A stretch of 64,000 nt of DNA from an uncultured Roseicyclus sp. (GCA_947500415.1 CANMRT010000003.1:310001-374000), one strand, 5' to 3'. Positions 25,251 to 34,177 are shown, counted from the first letter of the stretch. A program made the numbers and translations. Notes: generated by a model not told the origin, from the letters alone.

Positions 25251-25793
25251 ATGCGCATGGATGTGAGTGACGAAGACCTGGCCCTGGCGGCCGCAGGCGG
25301 TGACGCGACCGCGTTCGAGCTTTTGCTCGCGCGGGTCTATGACCGGCTGTTCGGCCTTTGCTTCCGCCTGACCGGTGCCAAAGTCGAGGCGGAAGACCTC
25401 ACACAAGACATATGCCTCGCCCTGCCCGGCAAGCTGGCGGGATACCGGGGTGATGCGAAGGTTACTACGTGGCTCTACCGGGTGGCCGTGAACGCCGCGA
25501 CCGACCGACGTCGACGCGCGGCAAGTTACAGCCGGGCCGCGGATGGGTGGGCGGATTGGGAAGCGGATCGACAGAAGACGGTGGCCGAAACGGCTGAAGG
25601 CGTCGATTGGCTCTACCGCGCCATGGCGGGTTTGTCTCCCAGTCTGCGCGACACACTGGCTCTGGTTCTGGATGACGTTACTCAGGCGCAAGCCGCTGAA
25701 ATCCTTGGAGTATCCGAGGGAACGATCGCATGGCGCGTATCTGAGGCAAAGAGGATGCTGCGCGAGATGAAAACAAGGGAGGAGGCACAATGA
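25251..25793 (+). CDS. ECF-type RNA polymerase sigma factor
   Basis: 180 residues: region 2 (YDRLFGLCFRLTGAKVEAED, then YRGDAKVTTWLYRVAVNAA) and region 4 (LALVLDDVTQAQAAEILGVS, then GTIAWRVSEAKRMLR). AAGG six bases before this ATG; an alternative ATG lies six bases further on. The last four bases overlap the VWA gene, so the two are coupled. ECF sigmas usually answer to a membrane partner encoded next door, here the VWA protein. Target promoters are not known. Confidence 0.9.
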   Translation: MRMDVSDEDLALAAAGGDATAFELLLARVYDRLFGLCFRLTGAKVEAEDLTQDICLALPGKLAGYRGDAKVTTWLYRVAVNAATDRRRRAASYSRAADGWADWEADRQKTVAETAEGVDWLYRAMAGLSPSLRDTLALVLDDVTQAQAAEILGVSEGTIAWRVSEAKRMLREMKTREEAQ

Positions 25794-27904
25794 CCTCCGA
25801 CGATATGGATCTGAACGACCTGAAACGCGCGATGGAGGCGGCGACGCCCGCGCCCGATGCCGCGCGCAAGGCCGAGACACTGGCACGGTCCCAGGAAATT
25901 TTCGCATCGGCCCAAGGATCGCTGCAGGCGACCCGTCAAAGCTCTGACCCTTCCCCGAAGAAGGGATTTTTCAGAGGAGCTTTTGATATGCTTTTGACCC
26001 GCACCACTGGCGCATTGACCGCCACCACCGCTTTGGTCGCGGTGGGTTTCCTTTTCCTGAGCCCTCAGGGCCAAGACCTTTTGCGCGGACCCCAGTCGCT
26101 TGTTGACCCCGGCGTGAGCGAAGTGGATTTCGAGGAGCTTGTGCCTGAAAGCGGCAGCGTTCCGGCAGCACAGGCAGACACTGTGCCAGACAGACGAGAA
26201 CAAGAGACGGACGTTGTCGCAACGGATGGCGACATCGCCCCGGAAGCCCCAAGCCCGGCTCCAGTGCAGCAGCCCCGAGCGATGACAGGCGCGCCAAATG
26301 ATGTCCAGCAGCCCGCCTTGCCCGGAGTTCTTTCGCCTGAAATTGGGTCAGCTTTTGACACGATCGGCGCTTTGGCGTTGGAAGAAGCTGCTGGAGGCAC
26401 AATCACCCAATTCGGCAACGGCAACGCCGCTGTGATCCAACAGGAAGGCCGCATAGCGACGGGCCTCTTCAATGACGCAGCGCCCGCCCCTCAGCCAGCA
26501 AACACCGAAGAATTCGCCAACGCGGACGACAACCCGGTACAGGTCGTGGCCGAAAACCCCGTCTCCACCTTCTCTAGCGACGTGGACACGGCGGCCTATT
26601 CCCTGCTGCGGTCCTCCCTGAACCGCGGGCAATTGCCCAACCCCGATGCCATCCGGATCGAGGAGATGATGAACTACTTCCCCTACGACCTGCCCGCCCC
26701 TGATGCAGGTGACGTCAGCCCGTTTCGTCCGACGGTTGAGGTCTTCCAGACCCCATGGAACCCCGACACGCAGCTGGTTCACATTGGCATTCAGGGGGAA
26801 CTTCCAGCCATTGAGGACCGGCCACCGCTGAACCTGGTTTTTCTGATCGACACATCCGGCTCCATGAACGACCCGGCCAAACTGCCGCTACTGATTCAAT
26901 CGTTCCGGCTGATGCTCGACCGGCTGAACCCCGAAGATCAGGTCGCGATCGTGACCTATGCGGGCAATGCGGGCGTGGCGCTGGAGCCGACCTCGGCCAG
27001 TGACACGGCCACGATTTCGGCGGCGCTGACGGCGTTGCAGGCAGGCGGCTCCACCAATGGCGTGGGTGGGTTGCAGGCGGCCTATGATCTGGCGGCTGAG
27101 ATGACCGACGATGGTGAAGTCTCTCGTGTGCTTCTTGCCACCGATGGCGATTTCAACGTTGGCATCAGCGATCCAACGGCGCTGGAGGATTACATTAGCG
27201 AACAGCGCGAGACAGGCATTTACCTTTCCGTCCTTGGCTTCGGGCGTGGCAACCTGCAGGACGACACGATGCAGGCGCTGGCCCAGAACGGGAACGGCAC
27301 CGCCGCCTATATTGACACGTTGCACGAAGCGCAGCGGGTGTTGGTCGACCAACTGGCGGGCGCGCTCTTCCCCATCGCGGACGACCTGAAAATCCAGGTG
27401 GAGTTCAACCCCGAGGTCATCGCAGAATACCGTCTGATCGGGTATGAGACGCGTGGCCTGGCCCGCGAAGATTTCGCCAATGACGCCGTCGATGCGGGCG
27501 AGTTGGGCGCAGGCCATTCCGTCACGGCGATCTACGAAGTCACGCCGGTCGGCTCGCCGGCCACGCTGGTCGCACCATTGCGCTATGCCGCTGATGATGG
27601 GGCTGAAACGGAGTTCGGTGATGAGCTTGGGTTCATCTCCCTGCGCTGGAAAGAACCGGGCGAAGACGAAAGCACACTCGTTGATTTCGCGATCCCCACA
27701 GCGCCAGTGGACCCGGGCAGTGAGGCCCAGTTCGCCGCCGCAATCGCGGGCTTCGGTCAGCTGCTGCGTGGCAACGAGTTCCTCGGCGATTGGGGATATG
27801 ACGAAGCCATTGCGCTCGCCAATGCCAACCGCGGCGAGGATGAATTCGGCTACCGGCAAGAGGCCGTGCAATTGATGCGCCTGGCGCAAAGCTTGTCGCG
27901 TTAA
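25790..27904 (+). CDS. Membrane-anchored VWA-domain protein (YfbK-like), possible sigma-factor partner
   Basis: 704 residues. Residues 1-60 are cytosolic and charged, then a single membrane helix (TTGALTATTALVAVGFLFLS, about 68-87), a low-complexity linker, the YfbK N-terminal domain (FSSDVDTAAYSLLRSSLNRG), a VWA domain with intact MIDAS (FLIDTSGSMND, about residue 353) and a C-terminal DUF3520-like region ending LMRLAQSLSR. Start overlaps the sigma gene (ATGA). The topology, a short cytosolic head plus a large outside sensor, fits an anti-sigma role, but no ZAS motif is visible, so this is inference. Confidence 0.88.
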   Translation: MTSDDMDLNDLKRAMEAATPAPDAARKAETLARSQEIFASAQGSLQATRQSSDPSPKKGFFRGAFDMLLTRTTGALTATTALVAVGFLFLSPQGQDLLRGPQSLVDPGVSEVDFEELVPESGSVPAAQADTVPDRREQETDVVATDGDIAPEAPSPAPVQQPRAMTGAPNDVQQPALPGVLSPEIGSAFDTIGALALEEAAGGTITQFGNGNAAVIQQEGRIATGLFNDAAPAPQPANTEEFANADDNPVQVVAENPVSTFSSDVDTAAYSLLRSSLNRGQLPNPDAIRIEEMMNYFPYDLPAPDAGDVSPFRPTVEVFQTPWNPDTQLVHIGIQGELPAIEDRPPLNLVFLIDTSGSMNDPAKLPLLIQSFRLMLDRLNPEDQVAIVTYAGNAGVALEPTSASDTATISAALTALQAGGSTNGVGGLQAAYDLAAEMTDDGEVSRVLLATDGDFNVGISDPTALEDYISEQRETGIYLSVLGFGRGNLQDDTMQALAQNGNGTAAYIDTLHEAQRVLVDQLAGALFPIADDLKIQVEFNPEVIAEYRLIGYETRGLAREDFANDAVDAGELGAGHSVTAIYEVTPVGSPATLVAPLRYAADDGAETEFGDELGFISLRWKEPGEDESTLVDFAIPTAPVDPGSEAQFAAAIAGFGQLLRGNEFLGDWGYDEAIALANANRGEDEFGYRQEAVQLMRLAQSLSR

Positions 27905-28016
27905 TCCCTTTTCCATGATGTTCAGGCACCCGGACCGAAAGGCTCGGGCGCCTTATTTTGTTGCAAGTGAGAGCATTTCCGCACACGGTGACGCCCGGGT
28001 AACGCGAATTAATAGA

Positions 28017-29207
28017 ATGTCGGATTTTAGCCGGTTCACCGGCCTGCAATATTATCTCGCCCATGCGCGCAACACGGTGCATGCGGTTTTGGACCTCCCC
28101 GGTCCGGTGACCGAGGATGCGTTCCGGGCGTTGGTTGGGGACGTCGTCGAGGCCACACCGCATCTGCTGTGGCGTGAGTCTTTACGCGATGGCGGGCACC
28201 ACAGAGATACCACCGGCGATTGGTCCGGCCAATATGCGTTCATCAGCTACAATGACGCCGCCCTTGCGCCACCTGACCTTGCCGCACGGATGGCGGAACC
28301 CTTGCACGACACGGACCGCCCTGCCTTTCGGGCGATCTGCCAAATCGTTCCTACAGCCGAGGGGCCGCGCGCCCGCATCACTTTCCAAACCACACACGCC
28401 TTGATGGAAGGCGGCGATGTGGCTGACCTATTGCGAGGTCGCGGAACCGAACGCGCGGCCCGCCCGACCGTCTCGGCCCAAATCCCGCTTGCTGCACGAT
28501 TGGCCGTTTGGCTGGTGATCCCCCTGTTTTGGATCATCAACCTGACCATGGCCGCGCTGGAGCGGAAAGATCGCGGCACCTTTGCTATGGCGCGCATTGT
28601 CATCAGCCGTGTCGACCTGCGCAAAGCCGCACGCCGTGCGGGCATCAGCCAAAGGGATCTGGCTTTCGCGTTGACCACTCACCACCGCAAAGCTGGAAAG
28701 AAAGCGATATTCGCTGCCTACTCCAACCGCCCTCCCGCGCGTATCCATCTGTGTGATGACGAGTTTTTGAGCGTGCGGATGGACGAAGTACGCATTCCGC
28801 TTTCCACGGATTTTGAAAGCTATGCCAAGGGCTTATCGGAAACGCTGCACAAACGCGGGCCAAGCCCAATGTTCACCCAGATGTGGTATCGCCGGATCAA
28901 TCAGGTGCATCGCTGGCTGCACAGCCGGGCACCCCGGCTCTACCCCAAGGCCCTGTTCGGCTTCGCGCCCTACGACGTGGTTTTATCACTCCTGCCTCCC
29001 GTTCGCGCGGGGCAGGCCTTTCCCTTGCTCGAAGGTGCGCGGGTTTTCACAGGCAGCGACACAGGCACCGCTGAAAGCTGCATTTTCGCAATGAGTAAGG
29101 ACGAAGTGACGATCAGCCTGTGGAGCGGCGCGGATCGCGCGGCCAACGTCGACGCGATCCTCGACCGCGCGGCAACCTTGGGTATTGCGGCGGAGGTTGC
29201 CGCCTAG
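28017..29207 (+). CDS. Condensation / WS-DGAT-like acyltransferase, uncharacterised
   Basis: 396 residues from MSDFSRFTGLQYYL. The segment ITFQTTHALMEGGDVADLLR resembles the HxxxDG active-site loop of the chloramphenicol acetyltransferase/condensation superfamily, in the altered form HALMEGGD, and the late FAPYDVVLSLLPPVR, then FTGSDTGTAESCIFAMS, resembles the second half of such folds. A hydrophobic stretch (ARLAVWLVIPLFWIINLTMA) may bind membrane. The gene stands alone after the VWA gene. Family assignment is tentative; substrate unknown. Confidence 0.6.
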   Translation: MSDFSRFTGLQYYLAHARNTVHAVLDLPGPVTEDAFRALVGDVVEATPHLLWRESLRDGGHHRDTTGDWSGQYAFISYNDAALAPPDLAARMAEPLHDTDRPAFRAICQIVPTAEGPRARITFQTTHALMEGGDVADLLRGRGTERAARPTVSAQIPLAARLAVWLVIPLFWIINLTMAALERKDRGTFAMARIVISRVDLRKAARRAGISQRDLAFALTTHHRKAGKKAIFAAYSNRPPARIHLCDDEFLSVRMDEVRIPLSTDFESYAKGLSETLHKRGPSPMFTQMWYRRINQVHRWLHSRAPRLYPKALFGFAPYDVVLSLLPPVRAGQAFPLLEGARVFTGSDTGTAESCIFAMSKDEVTISLWSGADRAANVDAILDRAATLGIAAEVAA

Positions 29208-29974
29208 CCGCGGTAGGCTGGGTCGTAGAGCCAGCCAAGCGTCGGCTCGGTCGGGCCGTTGGTTTTGTATTCTGCGCCAAGGGGCGTGGTCCATCCAAGC
29301 TTCCGGATGTGATGAAAGATGTGAGGATAGTTGAGAGCACCCCTGTCTGGCGCGCCTCTGTCTGGGACCGACGCAAACTGAATATGGCCAATGATCGGGA
29401 GGCAGTCCGTCAGCAAACGCGTCAGATCACCTTGCATGATTTGCAGGTGGTAGCAGTCAAACATGAGCTTGAGGTTTGGCGCAGCAACCGTATCTATGAT
29501 CTCTCGCGCCTTGTGGGTCGTCTGCAGGTGATATCCTGGCGCGTCCTGTTGGTTCAGAGGCTCAATGAGGATCGTGATCCCATGTGGTGCGGCCTGCTCA
29601 CAGGCATAGGCCAGGTTGTCACGAAAGGTACGATCCGCGACTTGCCCTTGTGCAAAGCCCGACATGACATGAACGGATCGCGCGTTGATGCCGCTGGCAT
29701 AGGCGATGGCTTGGTCGATCGCATAGCGCGCCGCCTCCACGCGGTCAGGCAGGGCGGAAAGACCCATCTCGCCCGCCTCCACCGCACCACGTGAAGTATT
29801 GAGGCCAAGCATGCGGAGGCCAGCATCTTCCAAGGCGGCTTTGACGTCTTCCGGCGCCGTATCGTAAGGCCAATGGCATTCTACGGCGTCGAATCCTGCG
29901 GTTTTTGCCGCAATGATGGCATCGGGGAGAGGCAATTCGGCCCAGAGGAACCCAAGATTGGCTGAGAAGGACAT
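29204..29974 (-). CDS. Hydroxypyruvate isomerase-like TIM-barrel protein
   Basis: 256 residues, AP endonuclease 2/xylose-isomerase-like barrel. ANLGFLWAELPLPDAIIAAK, ILIEPLNQQDAPGY (metal glutamate), LKLMFDCYHLQIMQGDL and GAEYKTNGPTEPTLGWL are typical of Hyi/OtnI proteins, which isomerise hydroxypyruvate and tartronate semialdehyde or related 2-oxo acids. Metal ligands E, D, H and E appear in place. It lies downstream of the tRNA-Ala repeat region and shares CTAG with the convergent acyltransferase gene. Confidence 0.86.
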   Translation of the reverse strand: MSFSANLGFLWAELPLPDAIIAAKTAGFDAVECHWPYDTAPEDVKAALEDAGLRMLGLNTSRGAVEAGEMGLSALPDRVEAARYAIDQAIAYASGINARSVHVMSGFAQGQVADRTFRDNLAYACEQAAPHGITILIEPLNQQDAPGYHLQTTHKAREIIDTVAAPNLKLMFDCYHLQIMQGDLTRLLTDCLPIIGHIQFASVPDRGAPDRGALNYPHIFHHIRKLGWTTPLGAEYKTNGPTEPTLGWLYDPAYRG

Positions 29975-30024
29975 GTCAGGTTGGATATCGGCCCGAAGTG
30001 GCAGTGTCCAATTACGGAAAAGAA

Positions 30025-30126
30025 CTTGGCCTTTCGGGACGTCCGCTGCGCGAACACCCTGTCGGCCGACGCGCTTTTGCTGTGCAAAAGCGCTTGGTGG
30101 AGCCTAGCGGGATCGAACCGCTGACC
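30025..30126. repeat. 102-bp direct repeat, copy A (tRNA-Ala 3' end plus flank)
   Basis: This stretch matches 30194-30295 with four differences in 102 bases at an offset of 169 bases. It contains the last 32 bases of tRNA-Ala (on the minus strand), a hairpin with arms GCGCTTTTGC and GCAAAAGCGC, and the palindrome GTCGGCCGAC. It sits between the isomerase gene and the intact tRNA. Confidence 0.92.
30095..30126 (-). pseudogene. tRNA-Ala 3' fragment (T-arm, acceptor strand and CCA only)
   Basis: Read on the minus strand, the fragment has the T-arm AGCGG-TTCGATC-CCGCT, AGGCTCC and ACCA, identical to the intact tRNA-Ala 169 bases away. Upstream of it there is no D-arm, anticodon arm or matching 5' acceptor strand; instead a different hairpin (GACCC with GGGTC, enclosing GGTTTC and GAAACC) precedes it. 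It therefore cannot be a normal tRNA. Confidence 0.75.
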
Positions 30127-30193
30127 CCACGGGTTTCACAGAAACCGCAAGGGTCATGCACGTGCCGCTAGATAGGTGAGCGATGGTGGGGCG

Positions 30194-30295
30194 CTTGGCC
30201 TTTCGGGACATTCGCTGCGCGAATACCCTGTCGGCCGACGCGCTTTTGCTTTGCAAAAGCGCTTGGTGGAGCCTAGCGGGATCGAACCGCTGACC
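30194..30295. repeat. 102-bp direct repeat, copy B (overlaps intact tRNA-Ala)
   Basis: Partner of copy A. Its right end lies inside the intact tRNA gene (T-arm and acceptor 3' strand), its left end about 70 bases beyond CCA. The hairpin GCGCTTTTGC/GCAAAAGCGC directly after CCA could serve as the 3' processing or termination structure of the tRNA transcript. Confidence 0.92.
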
Positions 30296-30339
30296 TCCTG
30301 CATGCCATGCAGGCGCTCTCCCAGCTGAGCTAAGGCCCC
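30264..30339 (-). tRNA. tRNA-Ala (anticodon GGC)
   Basis: 76 bases including encoded CCA. Acceptor GGGGCCT/AGGCTCC closes with one G-T pair, D-arm GCTC..GAGC, anticodon stem CCTGC/GCAGG with loop ATGGCAT (anticodon GGC, reads GCC/GCU), T-arm AGCGG/CCGCT with loop TTCGATC, discriminator A. All arms pair. Transcribed from the minus strand. Confidence 0.97.
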
Positions 30340-30426
30340 ATCAGTCGCGCGGTTTAAGGCCGGGGCGCGGGCCGTGCAAGTGAAAATCGACACTCACGCG
30401 GCGCAAAATCCCGGCCTCAGACCAAG

Positions 30427-30771
30427 TCAGTCGTCGTCGCTACCTTCAGCGGCAACATCGGCCAGATCATCGAGCGCGACGGTATCCTCGTCGTCGTCAT
30501 CATCCAGCACATCGTCATCATCGATATCCGCATCGGCATCGTCTTCGATGTCAATATCGTCATCGAGGATTACTTCTTCGTCCTCGGACTCCGCTTCCTT
30601 CGCTTTGGTCGCGGCTTTATCGGCGACGAGGCTCTGTGCACCGCCTTTGCCGGTTTCAAGCACAACGACCTCACCCGTGTACGGGCTGACGATCGGGCTT
30701 GCACCGAGATCGTAGAAGCGTTTTCCAGTGGTGGGACAGACGCGTTTAACGCCCCATTCCTCTTTGGGCAT
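30427..30771 (-). CDS. TIGR02300 (FYDLN-acid) protein
   Basis: 114 residues. The conserved head KRVCPTTGKRFYDLGASPIV is followed by a very acidic tail of aspartate and glutamate runs, the layout of the FYDLN_acid family found almost only in alphaproteobacteria. The track ORF starts 33 codons earlier; MPKEEWGVKR is the family's usual start. The tail could mimic nucleic acid or bind cations, but the role is unknown. Confidence 0.92.
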   Translation of the reverse strand: MPKEEWGVKRVCPTTGKRFYDLGASPIVSPYTGEVVVLETGKGGAQSLVADKAATKAKEAESEDEEVILDDDIDIEDDADADIDDDDVLDDDDDEDTVALDDLADVAAEGSDDD

Positions 30772-30900
30772 GACACCCCCTTGCATAATCGGTATGGCGG
30801 GATGCGGTCCTCTGCCATAGTGTCGGAAGACTGTCAAAGGCTTTCGGGAACCGCTTGGAATAGGTGTCATTTGGCCGCTCGTCCGCCCGTTTCAACCCAT

Positions 30901-31587
30901 GTGCTGCCCGGGGACCCTCCGGTTGAGGTTTTGCTGCGCCGAAACGCGCGCGCAAAGCGGTTTTCACTGCGTGTCAGCCGAGCGGATGGGCGCGTTTCAA
31001 TGAGCCTGCCAACATGGGCGCCCGAGGCCGAGGCCTTGGCATTTCTGCGCGCCCGCGAAGATTGGTTGCGCACCCATCTGGATCGTGCGCCGGACGTGCA
31101 GCGGGCCCGGATCGGGGTTCGGGTTCCCGTTTGTGGGGTGCCGCGCGATGTCGTGGCGGGCAAAGGCCGTGCCGCGCGTTTTTTGGACGGGTGCATCGAA
31201 GTGCCCGAAGGCCCGCGCGAGGGGCCGCGCATCAAGGCGCTTCTGACCGCGATGGCGCGGGAACGCCTCACCGCTGCTACAACGGCACATAGCCAGACTC
31301 TTGGCCGCCCGTTCAGCAAGATCACCTTGCGCGACCCACGCTCGCGGTGGGGCAGTTGTTCCTCCAAAGGCGATCTAATGTTCTCCTGGCGGCTCATCAT
31401 GGCCCCGCCCGAGGTGCTGGACTACGTCGCCGCCCATGAGGTCGCGCATTTGGCGGAGATGAACCATTCTGACCGTTTCTGGGCCGTATGCCGCAGGCTT
31501 TGCCCTGCAACCGACACCCAAAGGCGCTGGATCAAGCAAAACGGCGCGGACCTGCTGGCCTGGCGCTTTGAAGGAGATCCCACCTGA
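30901..31587 (+). CDS. YgjP/SprT-like M48-type metallopeptidase
   Basis: About 228 residues from a GTG at VLPGDPPVEVLLRR (the track ORF starts 40 codons upstream at 30781). Zinc motif VAAHEVAHLAEMNHSDRFWA (HExxH plus downstream H) and the block RWGSCSSKGDLMFSWRL are those of the YgjP-like DUF45 family. Cytosolic zinc peptidase of unknown substrate. Divergent from the FYDLN gene. The start is uncertain because no clear ribosome site precedes any candidate. Confidence 0.85.
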   Translation: MLPGDPPVEVLLRRNARAKRFSLRVSRADGRVSMSLPTWAPEAEALAFLRAREDWLRTHLDRAPDVQRARIGVRVPVCGVPRDVVAGKGRAARFLDGCIEVPEGPREGPRIKALLTAMARERLTAATTAHSQTLGRPFSKITLRDPRSRWGSCSSKGDLMFSWRLIMAPPEVLDYVAAHEVAHLAEMNHSDRFWAVCRRLCPATDTQRRWIKQNGADLLAWRFEGDPT

Positions 31588-31588
31588 T

Positions 31589-32242
31589 ATGCTGATGAAC
31601 CCCCGCCCGACCGAGACCGGCGCCGCCGTTGCCCACGACCGCGTTTACCGCGCCCTGCGCACGCGGATCATGTATGGCGAAGTTGGGCCGGGTGAGGCGA
31701 TGACATTGCGTGGCCTTGGCAAGGAATTCGGGACCTCCATGACTCCTGCGCGGGAGGCCGTGCGACGGCTGGTCAGTGAGGGGGCCTTATTCCTATCGAC
31801 GTCAGGCCGTGTTTCAACGCCTGAGCTCTCCAACGAGCGCATTGAGGAGCTGGCCGCCATTCGTGCCCTGCTGGAGCCTGAGCTCGCCTCTCGCGCCCTG
31901 CCCCGCGCTCATCCGGCCCTTATCGAGCGGATGGAGGCAATCAACGCCCAAGTCGCCCAGGTCATAGCCCGGCGTGATGCTGTGGGCTACATACGCGCGA
32001 ACCTTGAATTCCATCGCACGCTCTACCTGCGCGCACAGGCCCCGGCGATGCTGGCATTGGCGGAGACGGTTTGGCTGCAAATGGGTCCAACAATGCGCGC
32101 GCTGTATGGACGTTTGGGGCGAACCGAGGCCCCGCCACACCACAAGCTGATCCTCGCCGCCTTGAAGGCGGGGGATGAGCCGGGGCTGAGATTAGCCCTG
32201 CGGGCGGATGTCACGCAGGGGCTGAGGCTTTTGGCGAACTAG
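31589..32242 (+). CDS. GntR-family (FadR/FCD subgroup) transcription regulator
   Basis: 217 residues. N-terminal winged helix (RVYRALRTRIMYGEVGPGEA, then GLGKEFGTSMTPAREAVRRL) and a C-terminal helical FCD ligand domain (ELAAIRALLEPELASRAL, then NLEFHRTLYLRA, then HHKLILAALKAGD) with likely metal-binding H residues. It begins one base after the peptidase stop. Its effector and targets are unknown; nothing in the window links it to a pathway. Confidence 0.92.
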   Translation: MLMNPRPTETGAAVAHDRVYRALRTRIMYGEVGPGEAMTLRGLGKEFGTSMTPAREAVRRLVSEGALFLSTSGRVSTPELSNERIEELAAIRALLEPELASRALPRAHPALIERMEAINAQVAQVIARRDAVGYIRANLEFHRTLYLRAQAPAMLALAETVWLQMGPTMRALYGRLGRTEAPPHHKLILAALKAGDEPGLRLALRADVTQGLRLLAN

Positions 32243-32303
32243 GACACCTCCGTTGGCGGAAACCCCTACTTGCTGAACCCAGTCAGGCTTGGGACACTGA
32301 GCC

Positions 32304-32726
32304 ATGTTCATGAAGATGAAATTGCCAAGTTACGCGGCGCTTGGGGTCATCGCCCTGTTCGCACCGACCCTCGCCGATGCGGATAGCCTTTGGAGCTTGG
32401 CCGATGGGTCGATCCTGCGCCTGTCCGACGCGGGGCAATCCCGAATTGTCCGCTATGTGACGCCAAGCGAAGAGGCCGCTTATGCAGGTGAGTATCCCAA
32501 CGCGACGCTATTTCAAGGCCGCCTTAACGGAAGCACCCTGACCGGGGCCGTAATAACTCGAAGTGAGGTTTGCGGCGAAACAACCTTCCCTGTTACCGGT
32601 CAAGTCGAACAAGACCCGTTGAGAATTGTGCTGATCGGTCAAAGTATTGTGCGCGACTGCCTTATCCCAACCAGTCAAATGCGTGACGAGCGTCTTGTGC
32701 TGGACTTCATTGGGCCCGCTGATTGA
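32304..32726 (+). CDS. Exported hypothetical protein
   Basis: 140 residues with a signal peptide (KLPSYAALGVIALFAPTLADA) and two cysteines in the mature part (SEVCGETTF and VRDCLIP), which could form a disulfide. No family recognised. Convergent with lpd across 62 bases; a weak CCAGA/TCTGG inverted repeat in that gap might be a shared terminator. Confidence 0.72.
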   Translation: MFMKMKLPSYAALGVIALFAPTLADADSLWSLADGSILRLSDAGQSRIVRYVTPSEEAAYAGEYPNATLFQGRLNGSTLTGAVITRSEVCGETTFPVTGQVEQDPLRIVLIGQSIVRDCLIPTSQMRDERLVLDFIGPAD

Positions 32727-32788
32727 GCCACAGGGGCCCCGTCAACCTCCGCGATTCCGACTTCGCCGCTAAACCCAGATTTTTCTGG

Positions 32789-34177
32789 TCAGCTATGGAT
32801 CGGCCCATCGCCACAGGCCAAAGCGGCCTCGCGCACCGCTTCCGAATAGGTCGGATGTGCGTGGCACGTCAGAGCCAGATCCTCAGCCGAGGCACCAAAC
32901 TCCATGGCCACGCAGACTTCGTGGATCAGGTCACCCGCCATCGGCCCAATGATATGGGCCCCCAGAATGCGATCCGTTTCCTTGTCGGCCAATAGCTTCA
33001 CGAACCCATCACCCGCGAAATTTGCCTTGGCCCGACCATTTCCCATGAAGCTGAATTTGCCGACCTTGTAAGCACGACCCGCCTCTTTCAGGCTTTCTTC
33101 AGTCTCCCCGACGGTCGAAACCTCAGGATGCGTGTAAATCACGCCCGGGATCACACCATAGTTCACGTGGCCATGTTTGCCCGCCGCAACTTCGGCCGCA
33201 GCCATGCCCTCATCTTCCGCCTTATGCGCTAACATCGGGCCCTTGATCGCGTCGCCAATGGCCATGACGCCTTCCACTGAAGTGCGATACTGACCGTCCA
33301 CCTCAATCTGCCCGCGATCCGAAATCTTCACTCCAAGCGCCTCAAGCCCGAGGCCATCGGTGTAGGGCTTCCGCCCTGTCGCAACCAACACCACGTCGGC
33401 ATCCACCGCCGCTTCGCTATCATCCTTGCGCAGCTTGTAGGTAACTTTTGCCTTCGTCTTCGTGGCATCCACCTTCTGTACGGCGGCACCCATGATGAAT
33501 TCCAAGCCCTGCTTCTTGAGCGTGCGCTGGAACACCTTTGAGACCTCGGCATCCATTCCCGGCGTGATGTGGTCAAGGAATTCGATAACCTTCACTTCGG
33601 ATCCAAGACGCGCATAAACGCTGCCCAACTCAAGGCCGATCACACCTGCACCAATCACCACCATCTTCTTCGGGATCTTCGGCAGGCTCAGCGCGCCTTC
33701 GCTGTCCACGACAATCTTCTGGTCGATCTCGATGCCCGGCAGGCTCGAAGGCTCGGAACCGGACGCGATTATGATATGTTTGGCCTCGTGGACCTCATCA
33801 CTGACCTTCACCTTGCCCGCCTCAGGGATGGAGCCCCAGCCCTTCAACCAATCGATCTTGTTCTTCTTGAACAAGAACTCGATGCCCTTGGTGTTCTGTC
33901 CGATAACGTCCGTCTTGTAGGCCTGCATCTGCGTCCAATCGACGGAGGGGCTTTTGCCCTTCAGGCCCATCTTGGCGAAGTTGTGCTCGGCTTCATGCAA
34001 CTGATGCGACGCATGCAGCAGTGCCTTTGACGGAATGCAGCCAATGTTCAGGCAGGTGCCCCCAAGTGTCTCGCGCCCCTCGACGCAGGCTGTCTTCAAC
34101 CCAAGCTGTGCACAGCGAATTGCGCAGACATAGCCCCCTGGGCCGGAGCCGATTACGATGACATCATAGCTGGACAT
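32789..34177 (-). CDS. lpd: Dihydrolipoyl dehydrogenase (E3 of 2-oxoglutarate dehydrogenase)
   Basis: 462 residues. FAD site [20 protein letters not shown], redox disulfide [19 protein letters not shown] site [20 protein letters not shown] and C-terminal catalytic [13 protein letters not shown]. It reoxidises the lipoyl groups of E2 and makes NADH. AGGAGG five bases before the ATG fixes the start 23 codons inside the track ORF. Last TCA gene of the minus-strand series; a TGTGATCACA site 111 bases upstream suggests a promoter of its own. Confidence 0.97.
   Translation of the reverse strand: MSSYDVIVIGSGPGGYVCAIRCAQLGLKTACVEGRETLGGTCLNIGCIPSKALLHASHQLHEAEHNFAKMGLKGKSPSVDWTQMQAYKTDVIGQNTKGIEFLFKKNKIDWLKGWGSIPEAGKVKVSDEVHEAKHIIIASGSEPSSLPGIEIDQKIVVDSEGALSLPKIPKKMVVIGAGVIGLELGSVYARLGSEVKVIEFLDHITPGMDAEVSKVFQRTLKKQGLEFIMGAAVQKVDATKTKAKVTYKLRKDDSEAAVDADVVLVATGRKPYTDGLGLEALGVKISDRGQIEVDGQYRTSVEGVMAIGDAIKGPMLAHKAEDEGMAAAEVAAGKHGHVNYGVIPGVIYTHPEVSTVGETEESLKEAGRAYKVGKFSFMGNGRAKANFAGDGFVKLLADKETDRILGAHIIGPMAGDLIHEVCVAMEFGASAEDLALTCHAHPTYSEAVREAALACGDGPIHS

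Noticed and set aside
26888-27916. 342-codon minus ORF opposite the VWA gene
   Set aside because: Antisense shadow; the plus strand holds an intact MIDAS motif and the YfbK domains.
30095-30170. A second complete tRNA, or a two-piece tmRNA acceptor half, at repeat copy A
   Set aside because: No 5' acceptor strand pairs with AGGCTCC and no D-arm is present; no tag-peptide reading frame or tmRNA coding half follows CCA, so only a fragment is claimed.
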